A DNA stretch of 64,000 nt from JACDAV01 sp964626755 (GTDB lineage Bacteria; Chloroflexota; Limnocylindria; Limnocylindrales; CSP1-4): the NCBI GenBank assembly GCA_964626755.1, contig CAZVGO010000013.1, positions 20,297-84,296 of the forward strand. The letters are read 5' to 3'. Position numbers and translations under genes: made by a program. Of the stretch, positions 8,991-16,075 are shown in pieces. Every line of letters starts with the position of its first letter. The stretch's first letter is position 1. The notes below the pieces were generated by a model. It was not told the DNA's origin. It was given only the letters and a program-made list of their open reading frames with translations, and ran no database searches.

Positions 8991-9019
8991 TTGACTTCGG
9001 GGCATCGCCCGCCGATGCT
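8991..9019 (+). promoter_or_regulatory. Candidate promoter for the plus-strand remnant and cyclase
   Basis: TTGACT (8991-8996), 17 nt spacer, GATGCT (9014-9019). The -35 is close to consensus and the -10 is weak. It diverges from the dxs promoter in the same 60 bp. A strong purine-rich ribosome site, GGGGAGGGAG at 9031-9040, follows 5 nt before the ATG at 9046. Confidence 0.35.
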
Positions 9020-9045
9020 CGGACGAACCAGGGGAGGGAGTTGCG

Positions 9046-9144
9046 ATGGCGATCGACACGCGGCTGGAGGACCTCCGCCGCCGGGTGTCCTGCGAGGTGA
9101 TCGTCCCCGACGACGCCCGCTACGACGCCGACTTGATCGGCTGA
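9046..9144 (+). pseudogene. Remnant of a FAD-linked oxidase N-terminus (32 codons)
   Basis: A 32-codon frame with an excellent ribosome site encodes a peptide whose LEDLRRRVSCEVIVPDDARY segment resembles the start of BBE-like FAD-dependent oxidases, where a 'Leu...Gly-x-Val-Ile-x-Pro-Gly-Asp-x-x-Tyr-Asp' opening precedes the FAD-binding domain. After DADLIG it stops, and no later part of the oxidase is found in any frame before the cyclase starts 3 nt downstream. I read it as the scar of a deleted oxidase gene that left its translation start. It could also work as a short leader peptide coupled to the cyclase. Similarity over ~25 residues is suggestive, not proof. Confidence 0.45.
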
Positions 9145-9147
9145 CCC

Positions 9148-10356
9148 TTGGACTGGCGGTCGCTCGTCCGGCGGCTCGCCCGGGTCGGCGTCCGGCCGGG
9201 CGACGAGCTCGATCTCGTCGTCCGCAAGGAGACGCTGACGATCGCCGCGTCGACGATCACGTTGCTCGCCGGCGTCTGGGTGGTGACGTATCTCCTGCTC
9301 GGGCGACCGCTCGCCGCGGCGATCCCGCTCTTCTACCAGTTCGTGTCCGTCGCGGGCCTCGTGGCATTTGCCCGGACGGGAGCGATGGCTCCGTTCCGGG
9401 CGGTACAGCTCTCGCTGATGCTCGTTCTCCCGTTCGTCCTCCAGTGGACGCTCGGTGGCTTCGCCAACTCGTCCGCGGTGTCGCTATGGGCGAGTGTCGC
9501 TGCATTCGCCGCGGTCTATCTGCACGACACGCGCGGTGCAGTCCCGTGGTTCGTGGGATTCATTGCGTTCGTTGTCGTATCGGGAATCCTCGATCCGGCG
9601 CTCGCGGCCGCCGCGGTCCCGATACCCGAACCGGTCCGGGTCGCATTCTTCGTCCTGAATGTCGGGGCGGTGTCGTTCGTCGCGTACCTGCTGCTCCAGC
9701 ACTTCGTCCGCGAGCGGGAGTCTGCCCGGGCGGCGTCGGAACGCCTGCTCCTGAACGTCCTCCCCCGCCCCATCGCCGACCGGCTCAAGCTCGGGGAGCG
9801 CGTGATTGCCGACGCGTATCCGGACGTAACCGTCCTGTTCGCCGACCTCGTCGGTTTCACACCGTTCGTGGCCGGGACGACTCCCGACCGGCTGGTCCAG
9901 GTCCTCGATCGAGTCTTCAGCGCGTTCGACGAGCTGGCGGAGCGACACGGCGTCGAGAAGATCAAGACGATCGGCGACGCCTACATGGTCGTCGGCGGCG
10001 CCCCCATAAGCCGACCCGACCACTGCGAGGCGGTCGCCGACCTCGCGCTCGACATGATCGCGGAGGGCGAGCGGTGCGTTGCCGAGGGCCTCGATGTCCG
10101 GCTCCGGATCGGGATCGACCGCGGGCCGGTCATCGCCGGCGTCATCGGACGGCGGAAGTTCATCTATGACCTGTGGGGCGACACCGTGAACACGGCCAGC
10201 CGGATGGAGTCGCACGGCCTTCCAGGACGGATCCACGTCACCCCGGATGTCGAGGAAGGGCTGCGCGACACGTTCCGGTTCGAGCGGCGGGAGCCGATGG
10301 AGGTGAAGGGCAAGGGCCGGATGGCGACGTTCTTCCTCGTGGGGCGTCGGACCTAG
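9148..10356 (+). CDS. Membrane-bound class III adenylate cyclase
   Basis: 402 residues; TTG start 3 nt after the oxidase remnant. Six hydrophobic segments fill residues 30-185, then a helix (HFVRERESARAASERLLLNVLP) leads into the cyclase homology domain at about 218-400. Metal-binding aspartates are D233 (FADLVGFT) and D277 (GDAYM). Adenine-selecting residues are K273 (KIKTIGD) and D341 (DLWGDTVNTASR), with transition-state N348 and R352, so ATP rather than GTP is predicted. This layout matches the adenylate cyclases with six membrane spans seen in actinobacteria and Chloroflexota. The start codon is uncertain. The end overlaps the convergent xseB by 4 nt, leaving no terminator space. Confidence 0.88.
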   Translation: MDWRSLVRRLARVGVRPGDELDLVVRKETLTIAASTITLLAGVWVVTYLLLGRPLAAAIPLFYQFVSVAGLVAFARTGAMAPFRAVQLSLMLVLPFVLQWTLGGFANSSAVSLWASVAAFAAVYLHDTRGAVPWFVGFIAFVVVSGILDPALAAAAVPIPEPVRVAFFVLNVGAVSFVAYLLLQHFVRERESARAASERLLLNVLPRPIADRLKLGERVIADAYPDVTVLFADLVGFTPFVAGTTPDRLVQVLDRVFSAFDELAERHGVEKIKTIGDAYMVVGGAPISRPDHCEAVADLALDMIAEGERCVAEGLDVRLRIGIDRGPVIAGVIGRRKFIYDLWGDTVNTASRMESHGLPGRIHVTPDVEEGLRDTFRFERREPMEVKGKGRMATFFLVGRRT

Positions 10357-10619
10357 TCGCCGGCTTCCCTGGCCTCCTCGGGTCGGACGTCGACGGCCTT
10401 CAGCGCGCCGGACGGGGCGACGAGCTGCTGGACCCGGAGCTGCGCCTCCGTCAAGAGCCGATTGCAGCGTTCCAGGAGCGCGGCCCCCCGCTCGTGCAGG
10501 GCGAGCGCGCGCTCGAGGGGCTGACCGCCCGCCTCGAGCTCGGCGACGGTTCGCTGGAGCTCGGCGAGCGCTTCATCGAAGCCGAGCTTGTCGATCGGGG
10601 TGTCAGTCGCGTTCGCCAT
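10353..10619 (-). CDS. xseB: Exodeoxyribonuclease VII small subunit
   Basis: 88 residues, close to the usual 75-85. XseB binds XseA to form exonuclease VII, which degrades single-stranded DNA in both directions. The helical signature GFDEALAELQRTVAELEAGG followed by LERALALHERG is diagnostic. It starts within the end of the 47-residue membrane-protein gene (17 nt overlap), so all three genes from xseA onward are translationally coupled. Confidence 0.93.
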   Translation of the reverse strand: MANATDTPIDKLGFDEALAELQRTVAELEAGGQPLERALALHERGAALLERCNRLLTEAQLRVQQLVAPSGALKAVDVRPEEAREAGD

Positions 10620-10746
10620 CGGCCTCTTCGTCCTGGCGCTCCGCCCAGCGATTCAACCGCGGGCCGATCAGCAGGATACCAATCGCCACCCCGGCGGCCC
10701 CGATGACGAGAACGAGGCCGACGAAGACCAGCAGGTTGACGTTCAT
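10603..10746 (-). CDS. Small single-pass membrane protein between xseA and xseB
   Basis: 47 residues. One hydrophobic helix covers residues 4-29 (LLVFVGLVLVIGAAGVAIGI), followed by a short charged tail (RWAERQDEEADGERD), so an N-out/C-in topology is likely. The ATG at 10746 overlaps the xseA stop by 4 nt, and the gene overlaps the xseB start by 17 nt, which argues strongly that it is translated. Function unknown. Its place between two subunits of a DNA exonuclease is odd; it may simply be a coupling ORF. Confidence 0.7.
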   Translation of the reverse strand: MNVNLLVFVGLVLVIGAAGVAIGILLIGPRLNRWAERQDEEADGERD

Positions 10747-12176
10747 CGCCGCTGCTTCCGCCTTGCCGTGGTGCCGTCGGTCGTCGCGGCGATCTCGCCC
10801 TTTGCGACCCGGAGGGCAAGGCTCGTCCCGGGCGGGGCCTCTGCCGGCTCGCGGACGATTGCGCCGTCGGTCGCCCGGCGGACGATCGCGTACCCGCGGT
10901 CGAGGGTCGCCTGGGGAGCGAGCACACCGAGCGCGCCGGCCGCCGCGTCGAGCCCGGCGCGGGCTGCGGACAGTCGGGCGGTCGCGAGGCGTTGCATCGC
11001 ATCGGCAGCTCGCTCGAGACGGGACCGGTCGCGGCCGAGCATGTCCGCGATCACCCGCGTCGCACGGTCGAACAGCAGTCCGGCCTGCTCCCGGGCGGTC
11101 GCGAGACGGGCGATCGGGTTGACGCGGTCGAGGGCGCGGCGCTCGACTGCGAGCTCCCGCGCGGCCGCGGCCAGGCGACGCTCGGTGGCGGTCGAGAGGC
11201 GGCTCCCGGCGCGCCGGAGCGAGGCCGCGAACTCGGCCCGGTCCGGGACGACGATCTCCGCGGCGGCGGACGGCGTGGGGGCGCGAACGTCGGCCGCGAA
11301 GTCGGCCAGCGTGACGTCCGCCTCGTGCCCGACCCCGCAGACGACCGGTACGGAGTGGGCGACGACGGCCCGGACGACCCGCTCGTCGTTGAACGGCCAG
11401 AGGTCCTCGAGCGAACCTCCGCCCCGGGCGAGGATCGTCACCGCCGGCGCGTCCGCTGCGCGACCGGCCGAGAGGCACTGGTCGCGGTAGCGCTCGACCC
11501 GGCGGAGCGCGGTGACGATGCTGGCCGGCGCGGCCTCACCCTGGACCTGGGCCGCGACGAGGACGACGCCCGCGAGCGGCCAGCGCCGGGCGAGGACGTG
11601 GCAGATGTCGCGCCAGACGACGCCGGTCGGGCTCGTGACGACGCCGATCGTCGCCGGACGCTGGGGAAGGGGCCGCTTCCGGGCCGCCTCGAACAGTCCC
11701 TCGGCCGCGAGGCGCGCCTTGAGTGCCTCGAACCGGAGTGCGAGGTCACCGAAGCCGGCCGGCTGGATCGACTCGACGTACAGCTGGAGTGCGCCCTGCG
11801 GCTCGAACAGGTCGATCCGGCCGTGGACGACGATCCGCAGCCCGGCCTGGGGCTCGAAGGCGGAGCGCTGCCGCTCGTCGCGGAACCAGACGCACTGGAG
11901 CTGGTTGCGCTCGTCCTTCAGCGCAAAGTAGGCGTGCCCGGCGCTCGAGATCGTGACCCGCCCCACCTCGCCCTCGACCCACAGGTCGCGCAGCCGCTCG
12001 TCGCCGCGGACCGCCTCGCGGACGGCCCGGGTGACGTCGCTGACGTTGAGGATCTTGAGGCCGAACGTTCCCGGCTCCCTCGGCAGGGGCTGGGCGCCGG
12101 ATCGGGCGCTCCCCTCCTCCGGGACGGTGTCCCATCCCGGCAGAGCCCAGTCCGGTGGCTTGGGCCCCGTGGTCAC
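10743..12176 (-). CDS. xseA: Exodeoxyribonuclease VII large subunit
   Basis: 477 residues with a GTG start 1 nt after the efp stop. Catalytic subunit of exonuclease VII. The N-terminal OB fold covers about 40-140 (VEGEVGR, GHAYFALKD). The nuclease core carries VVTSPTGVVWRDI, ARGGGSLEDLWPFND and CGVGHEADVTLADFAADVRAPTPSAAAE, which includes the conserved His/Asp region. A long Ala/Arg coiled coil follows, and the C-terminal L-RGYAIV strand segment closes the protein. All family blocks are present in order. Confidence 0.96.
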   Translation of the reverse strand: MTTGPKPPDWALPGWDTVPEEGSARSGAQPLPREPGTFGLKILNVSDVTRAVREAVRGDERLRDLWVEGEVGRVTISSAGHAYFALKDERNQLQCVWFRDERQRSAFEPQAGLRIVVHGRIDLFEPQGALQLYVESIQPAGFGDLALRFEALKARLAAEGLFEAARKRPLPQRPATIGVVTSPTGVVWRDICHVLARRWPLAGVVLVAAQVQGEAAPASIVTALRRVERYRDQCLSAGRAADAPAVTILARGGGSLEDLWPFNDERVVRAVVAHSVPVVCGVGHEADVTLADFAADVRAPTPSAAAEIVVPDRAEFAASLRRAGSRLSTATERRLAAAARELAVERRALDRVNPIARLATAREQAGLLFDRATRVIADMLGRDRSRLERAADAMQRLATARLSAARAGLDAAAGALGVLAPQATLDRGYAIVRRATDGAIVREPAEAPPGTSLALRVAKGEIAATTDGTTARRKQRR

Positions 12177-12177
12177 C

Positions 12178-12735
12178 TCAGACGCGGGTCTGGTACTCGC
12201 CGGTCCGGGTGTCGATCCGGATCGTGTCGCCCTGGTCGATGAAGATCGGGACCTGGACCGTCAGGCCGGTCTCGGTGGTCGCGGGCTTGCGGGCGCCCGA
12301 CTGAGTGTCGCCGGCGAAGCCCGGCTCGCTCGCGATGACGAGCAGGTCGACGGTGACCGGCAGCTCGACCCCGATCGTCTCGCCCTGATAGCTCGTCCGG
12401 TCGAGGGTCATCCCATCCTTCAGGTAGTTGGCGGCGTCGCCGAGCTGCTCGCGCCGGAGCGCGAACTGGTCATACGTGTCGACGTCCATGAAGTTGAAGT
12501 CGTCGCCGTCGCGGTAGAGGAACTGGACCGGGCGCCGCTCCATCGACGCGCGCGGCCACTTCGTGCCGGCCTGGAACGACCGCTCGACCGTCTGGCCACG
12601 CTTGATGTTGCGGAGGGTGATCCGGACCTGGGCGGATCCTCGGCCCATCTTGATGTGGTGGTAGTCGAGGATCTGCCAGAGGTCGCCGTCGAGCTCGATC
12701 GCGATGCCCTTGCGCAGTTCGCTGGTGCTGATCAT
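12178..12735 (-). CDS. efp: Elongation factor P with arginine at the modification site
   Basis: 185 residues, the standard EF-P length. EF-P enters the E site and helps the ribosome form bonds between consecutive prolines. Three beta-barrel domains are recognisable (start ISTSELRKG, middle VQFLYRDGDDFNFMD, end TGLTVQVP). The tip loop of domain I reads KMGRGSAQ, placing R32 where E. coli has the modified Lys. An Arg at this place is the substrate of EarP rhamnosylation in beta- and gammaproteobacteria, but no EarP-like gene is in the window. The in-frame extension to a GTG at 12810 is rejected because homology starts at MISTS. The ATG has no Shine-Dalgarno and a TACAAT 6 nt upstream. Confidence 0.95.
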   Translation of the reverse strand: MISTSELRKGIAIELDGDLWQILDYHHIKMGRGSAQVRITLRNIKRGQTVERSFQAGTKWPRASMERRPVQFLYRDGDDFNFMDVDTYDQFALRREQLGDAANYLKDGMTLDRTSYQGETIGVELPVTVDLLVIASEPGFAGDTQSGARKPATTETGLTVQVPIFIDQGDTIRIDTRTGEYQTRV

Positions 12736-12741
12736 CGCCCG

Positions 12742-12747
12742 ATTGTA
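12742..12747 (-). promoter_or_regulatory. Candidate leaderless promoter (-10) of efp
   Basis: TACAAT, five of six bases of the sigma70 consensus, ends 6 nt before the efp ATG. Transcription at the normal distance would start at or within a base or two of the start codon. No -35 of TTGACA type is seen. Confidence 0.5.
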
Positions 12748-12960
12748 CCGATTGCATCGGGCCTGGCTCCCCACGGGAGTCAGCCGCGGCCATTTCCTGT
12801 CGTATGCCACGCAGGAGAGCGCAAGGAGGGTTATGAGCGTCTATCTCGAGGCCACCAGGCGGCCGGATCGCCACAACTACCCGTCCCCAGGCCACCGTGG
12901 AGAGCGTGTGACAGGAACTCGGCGCGAGCCGGCGCGCGAGGCGGCGCGCGACGAACTGTG
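12748..12960. other. Noncoding gap between pepP end and efp promoter
   Basis: About 210 bases without a supported gene. The only open frames are short in-frame extensions of neighbours. I see no tRNA, riboswitch or clear terminator; one GC-rich stretch near 12935-12955 (repeated CGCGCG and GGCGCG) could fold but has no U tract on either strand. Confidence 0.4.
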
Positions 12961-14187
12961 TCAGACCCCGACGACGAGGACCTCGCGGGGGAACCGGGTA
13001 AGGCGCCTGACCGTGCCGGCCGCGGCGTCGATCGCGACGAGGTCCTCGATCCGGACTCCGGTCTCGCCGTCGAGGTAGATCCCCGGCTCGACCGAGAAGA
13101 CGGTCGGCGACGGGAGTGGCGTCTCGGCGGCCGACTTGCCGAGGCTTGGGGCCTCGTGCGTAGCGAGGCCGATCCCGTGGCCCGTCCCGTGCCCGAAGTG
13201 CGGCCCGTGGCCGGCCTCGTCGATGACGGCGCGGGCAACCGCATCGATCGCTCGCCCGCTCGGCATCGCCGCCCCGCCGCGTGCCGCCTCCACGGCCGTC
13301 TCGACCGCCTCGATCGCCGCGACCTGGGCTCGCGCCACCGTCTCGTAGACGGCCAGGTCCCGGGGCGACGGCTCGCCGACGAACAGCGTTCGGGTCATGT
13401 CGCTCCGGTAGCCCGCGACCTGCGCCCCAAAGTCGAACAGCAGCACCTGCCCGGGGGTTACAGCCCGGTCGCCGGGCGAGCCATGTGGCAGCGCGGCCTG
13501 GGGGCCGGCGAGACAGGCGACGTCGAAGGCGAGCGCTTCGGCGCCGTTCGTGCGCATCTGCCACTCGAGCTCGAGGGCGAGCGCTGCCTCGGTCGTGCCG
13601 TCCTTGATCCGCGGCAGGAGCGTCGCGAGGGCGCGGTCGGCCACGTCGCAGGCCGCCGCGATCCGCTCCAGCTCCGCCGGCTCCTTCGTCGCCCGGTCGG
13701 CCTCGACCCAGCCCTCGACCGGGACGAGCTCGACGTCCGGGGCCGCCTCGGCGAGCCGCGTCCACAGCGCGTGACCGACGAACCCGGCCTCGACCCCGAC
13801 CCGCCGCGCCCCGACCGACGCCACGATCTCCGGCCAGCGCGCCGGGAGATCGCCGTACGCCTCGAACAGGCGGGCCTCGGGCGCCTCGCGCCGCGCCTGG
13901 ATCGTATACCGGCTGTCGGCGAGAACGACGACCTCGTCGCCCGCGACGAGGAACTGGCCGGAGTTGCCGGCGACCTTCTCCTCGCCGTTGCCCAGGGCGA
14001 AGCCCGTCAGGTAGCGCATGTGCTCGGCCCGAATGCCGAAGTACGCGTCGATTCCCGTGTCCGCGAACCGTGCCCGGAGGCGGGCGAGGCGGGCCGGTCG
14101 GGCCGCCAGGTCGGCCCCCTCCCAGCGCGCGAGGTCGGCGGCACCCGGCGGGCCCGGAAAGTCGGTCCGCCGGGGAAGCGGGCTCAC
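12961..14187 (-). CDS. pepP: Xaa-Pro aminopeptidase-like M24 metallopeptidase
   Basis: 408 residues from a GTG at 14187 whose GTGA overlaps the mltG stop. An N-terminal creatinase-like domain (about 25-165) is followed by the pita-bread catalytic domain. All five metal ligands are visible: D252 and D263 (FDFGAQVAGYRSDMTR), H337 (GHGTGHGIGL), E367 (SVEPGIY) and E381 (GVRIEDL). The family removes N-terminal residues preceding proline. The frame is open far upstream through mltG, but homology and the GTGA junction fix the start. It precedes efp, as pepP-efp pairs do in many bacteria, though here a gap and a separate efp promoter lie between. Confidence 0.92.
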   Translation of the reverse strand: MSPLPRRTDFPGPPGAADLARWEGADLAARPARLARLRARFADTGIDAYFGIRAEHMRYLTGFALGNGEEKVAGNSGQFLVAGDEVVVLADSRYTIQARREAPEARLFEAYGDLPARWPEIVASVGARRVGVEAGFVGHALWTRLAEAAPDVELVPVEGWVEADRATKEPAELERIAAACDVADRALATLLPRIKDGTTEAALALELEWQMRTNGAEALAFDVACLAGPQAALPHGSPGDRAVTPGQVLLFDFGAQVAGYRSDMTRTLFVGEPSPRDLAVYETVARAQVAAIEAVETAVEAARGGAAMPSGRAIDAVARAVIDEAGHGPHFGHGTGHGIGLATHEAPSLGKSAAETPLPSPTVFSVEPGIYLDGETGVRIEDLVAIDAAAGTVRRLTRFPREVLVVGV

Positions 14188-15560
14188 GTGTAGCCGTACT
14201 TGCGCTTCTTCTCGTTGTGCTCCGCGAGGGTCTTCGAGAAGTCGTGGGCGCCCGACGGATCGCTGTTCGGGATCGCCAGGAAGAACAGGAAGTCGTCCGA
14301 CGTGTCCGGTAGGAGCGCCGCGTCGATCGAGGGAACGCTCGGCGTGCAGATCGGGCCCGGCGGGAGGCCCGGGACCCTGTACGTGTTGTAGCCCGCGAGG
14401 GCCTCGGGCAGCTCCACGTCCGCCAGCCCACCCGCCGGCGTCCAGAAGAAGAAGTTCCGCCACTCCTCGAAGGGGATCTCCGCGAGCTTGAGAGTGTCGA
14501 TCGCGTAGAGGACCGTCGGGTCGGCCTCGAGGAGGCGGGTCCGGTTGCCCCCGTCGATACGGTTCTGGTAGACGCCGGCGATGAGCCAGCGTTCATCGTC
14601 GATGACGGCCTCGCGCTCGACGATCGCGGCGAGGGCGAGGATCTGGTAGAACGACAGGCCGCGCGAGGCTGGCACGACCATCCGGTCCGGACCCACCTGC
14701 CGGTAGAACGAGTCGAGCATCTGGCGGACGAGGTCCTCGGCGGTCGTCTCCGCCACGACGTCGTACGTTGCCGCGGCGAGGAACCCCTCGAGCGATGCGC
14801 CTTCCGGGAGGCCGGCCTGCTCCGTGAGCCATGGATAGTCCGCCAGCAGCTCTGGCGGCGGCTTCTTCACGATGTCGTAGAACTCCTGCGCGTCGATCGT
14901 CACCGGCGGTTCGAGGGTCTGGATCAAGGCCGTCATCTGCTCGAGGCGGAGGCTCTCGCGGAAGTTCACCGACACGACCGTGATCACGATGCGGTTCTCC
15001 ACCAGGGCCGTCACGACCTCGGCCGGCGTCAGGTTGCGGGCGACGTGGTAGTTGCCGGCCTGGAGCTTCGGCGTGAGCTCGCTGCGCGTGGCCTCGAAGA
15101 GGAACGCCCGCTCGCTCTTGATCAGGCCCTCCGACTTGAGCCGGGTGGCGAGAGTCCGGGGCGTGTCACCGACGATGATCTCGAAGTCGACCTCCGTGGA
15201 ATCCGTGCCCGCCTTGTCGGTGAGCTCCGGCCCGAGGTGCTCGCGCACGAGGTCCGCGACGAACGGGACGCGCAGGGCGCCGGGGTTGTCGTACGCCCAG
15301 TCGACGATCGCGCCGGCGGCGACCGGCCGGAGGACCGTCAGGAGTCCGGCGAGGACGACCGCGGCCATGATCACGGCGAACAGCATGAAGCGGAGGAAGC
15401 CGCCGAGGCCGCTCCCGCCGCCTCCCCGCCGACCGTTGCGGTACGGGGGTGCGGCGTAGCGGGGGTCGTGATTCGGCCAGCCCTCGTCGGCGTAGTAGTC
15501 GTCGTGGACGGGCTGCACCTCGCGTGGATCGCGCGGTCGGCCTCCGCCGCGAATCGTCAT
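14184..15560 (-). CDS. mltG: Endolytic murein transglycosylase MltG
   Basis: 458 residues. Membrane-anchored lytic transglycosylase that cuts nascent glycan strands and so sets chain length. A Gly/Arg/Pro-rich cytoplasmic tail of ~52 residues precedes one transmembrane helix (54-77). A LysM-like region around 125-200 (IIVGDTPRTLATRLKSEGLI) and the YceG catalytic domain follow. The catalytic Glu is E315 in AAIVEREAV. The block that reads LEG-F-PDTY in most homologues is LEGFLAAATYDV here, losing the usual Phe-Pro-Asp. The C-terminal GPICTPSVPSIDAAL-P motif is intact. ATGA overlap with ruvX upstream and GTGA with pepP downstream. Confidence 0.93.
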   Translation of the reverse strand: MTIRGGGRPRDPREVQPVHDDYYADEGWPNHDPRYAAPPYRNGRRGGGGSGLGGFLRFMLFAVIMAAVVLAGLLTVLRPVAAGAIVDWAYDNPGALRVPFVADLVREHLGPELTDKAGTDSTEVDFEIIVGDTPRTLATRLKSEGLIKSERAFLFEATRSELTPKLQAGNYHVARNLTPAEVVTALVENRIVITVVSVNFRESLRLEQMTALIQTLEPPVTIDAQEFYDIVKKPPPELLADYPWLTEQAGLPEGASLEGFLAAATYDVVAETTAEDLVRQMLDSFYRQVGPDRMVVPASRGLSFYQILALAAIVEREAVIDDERWLIAGVYQNRIDGGNRTRLLEADPTVLYAIDTLKLAEIPFEEWRNFFFWTPAGGLADVELPEALAGYNTYRVPGLPPGPICTPSVPSIDAALLPDTSDDFLFFLAIPNSDPSGAHDFSKTLAEHNEKKRKYGYT

Positions 15561-16075
15561 CGAGTCGTCTCCGTGTCGCGTGAATCGGGCGCCGTGTCGC
15601 CGGGTTCGGGTGGGCTCGTCCGGGCGCCCGTGGCCGCGCGAGCCTCAAGCTCGTGCTGGAGGATGATCGTCGCGGCTTCTCTATCGATCCTCGCACGGTA
15701 CGCGTCTCGCTGCATCGCCGTCGGCGGGCCACCTGATCGCCCACGCTTCATCGGACCGACGCGCTGTTCCGCCTGATGGCTCGTCAGGCGCTCGTCGCGC
15801 AGGGCGAGCGGAACGCCGAGGCGGGCCGCGACGGCCTCGGCCCACGCCCGCGTGAGCTGGGCCTGGGGACCCTCGTCCCCGGATGCCTCGAGCGGGAGTC
15901 CCACGACGAGCGCCGATGCGCGTTGCTCCGCGAGGATCCGGCCGAGGCTGGCCACGTCGGCGTCGAGGTCGCGGCCGCGGCGGATCGTCGCCAATGGCGC
16001 CGCGCCCCCGTCGAGGTCGGCGATCGCCAGTCCGATCCGTCGCTCCCCGAGGTCGATCCCGAGCAGGCGGGTCAT
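15557..16075 (-). CDS. ruvX: Holliday junction resolvase-like protein (YqgF/RuvX)
   Basis: 172 residues. RNase H-fold nuclease linked to 16S rRNA 5' processing and Holliday junction resolution. The first catalytic Asp lies in GIDLGERRIG (residues 6-15), the Glu strand follows in LVVGLPL, and DERLTSHQAEQR plus the final RIDREAATIILQ complete the family pattern. The last ~30 residues are a Pro/Thr/Asp-rich tail not typical of the family. It overlaps mltG by 4 nt and the gp47-like gene by 4 nt. ruvX-mltG linkage is widespread and supports both calls. Confidence 0.94.
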   Translation of the reverse strand: MTRLLGIDLGERRIGLAIADLDGGAAPLATIRRGRDLDADVASLGRILAEQRASALVVGLPLEASGDEGPQAQLTRAWAEAVAARLGVPLALRDERLTSHQAEQRVGPMKRGRSGGPPTAMQRDAYRARIDREAATIILQHELEARAATGARTSPPEPGDTAPDSRDTETTR

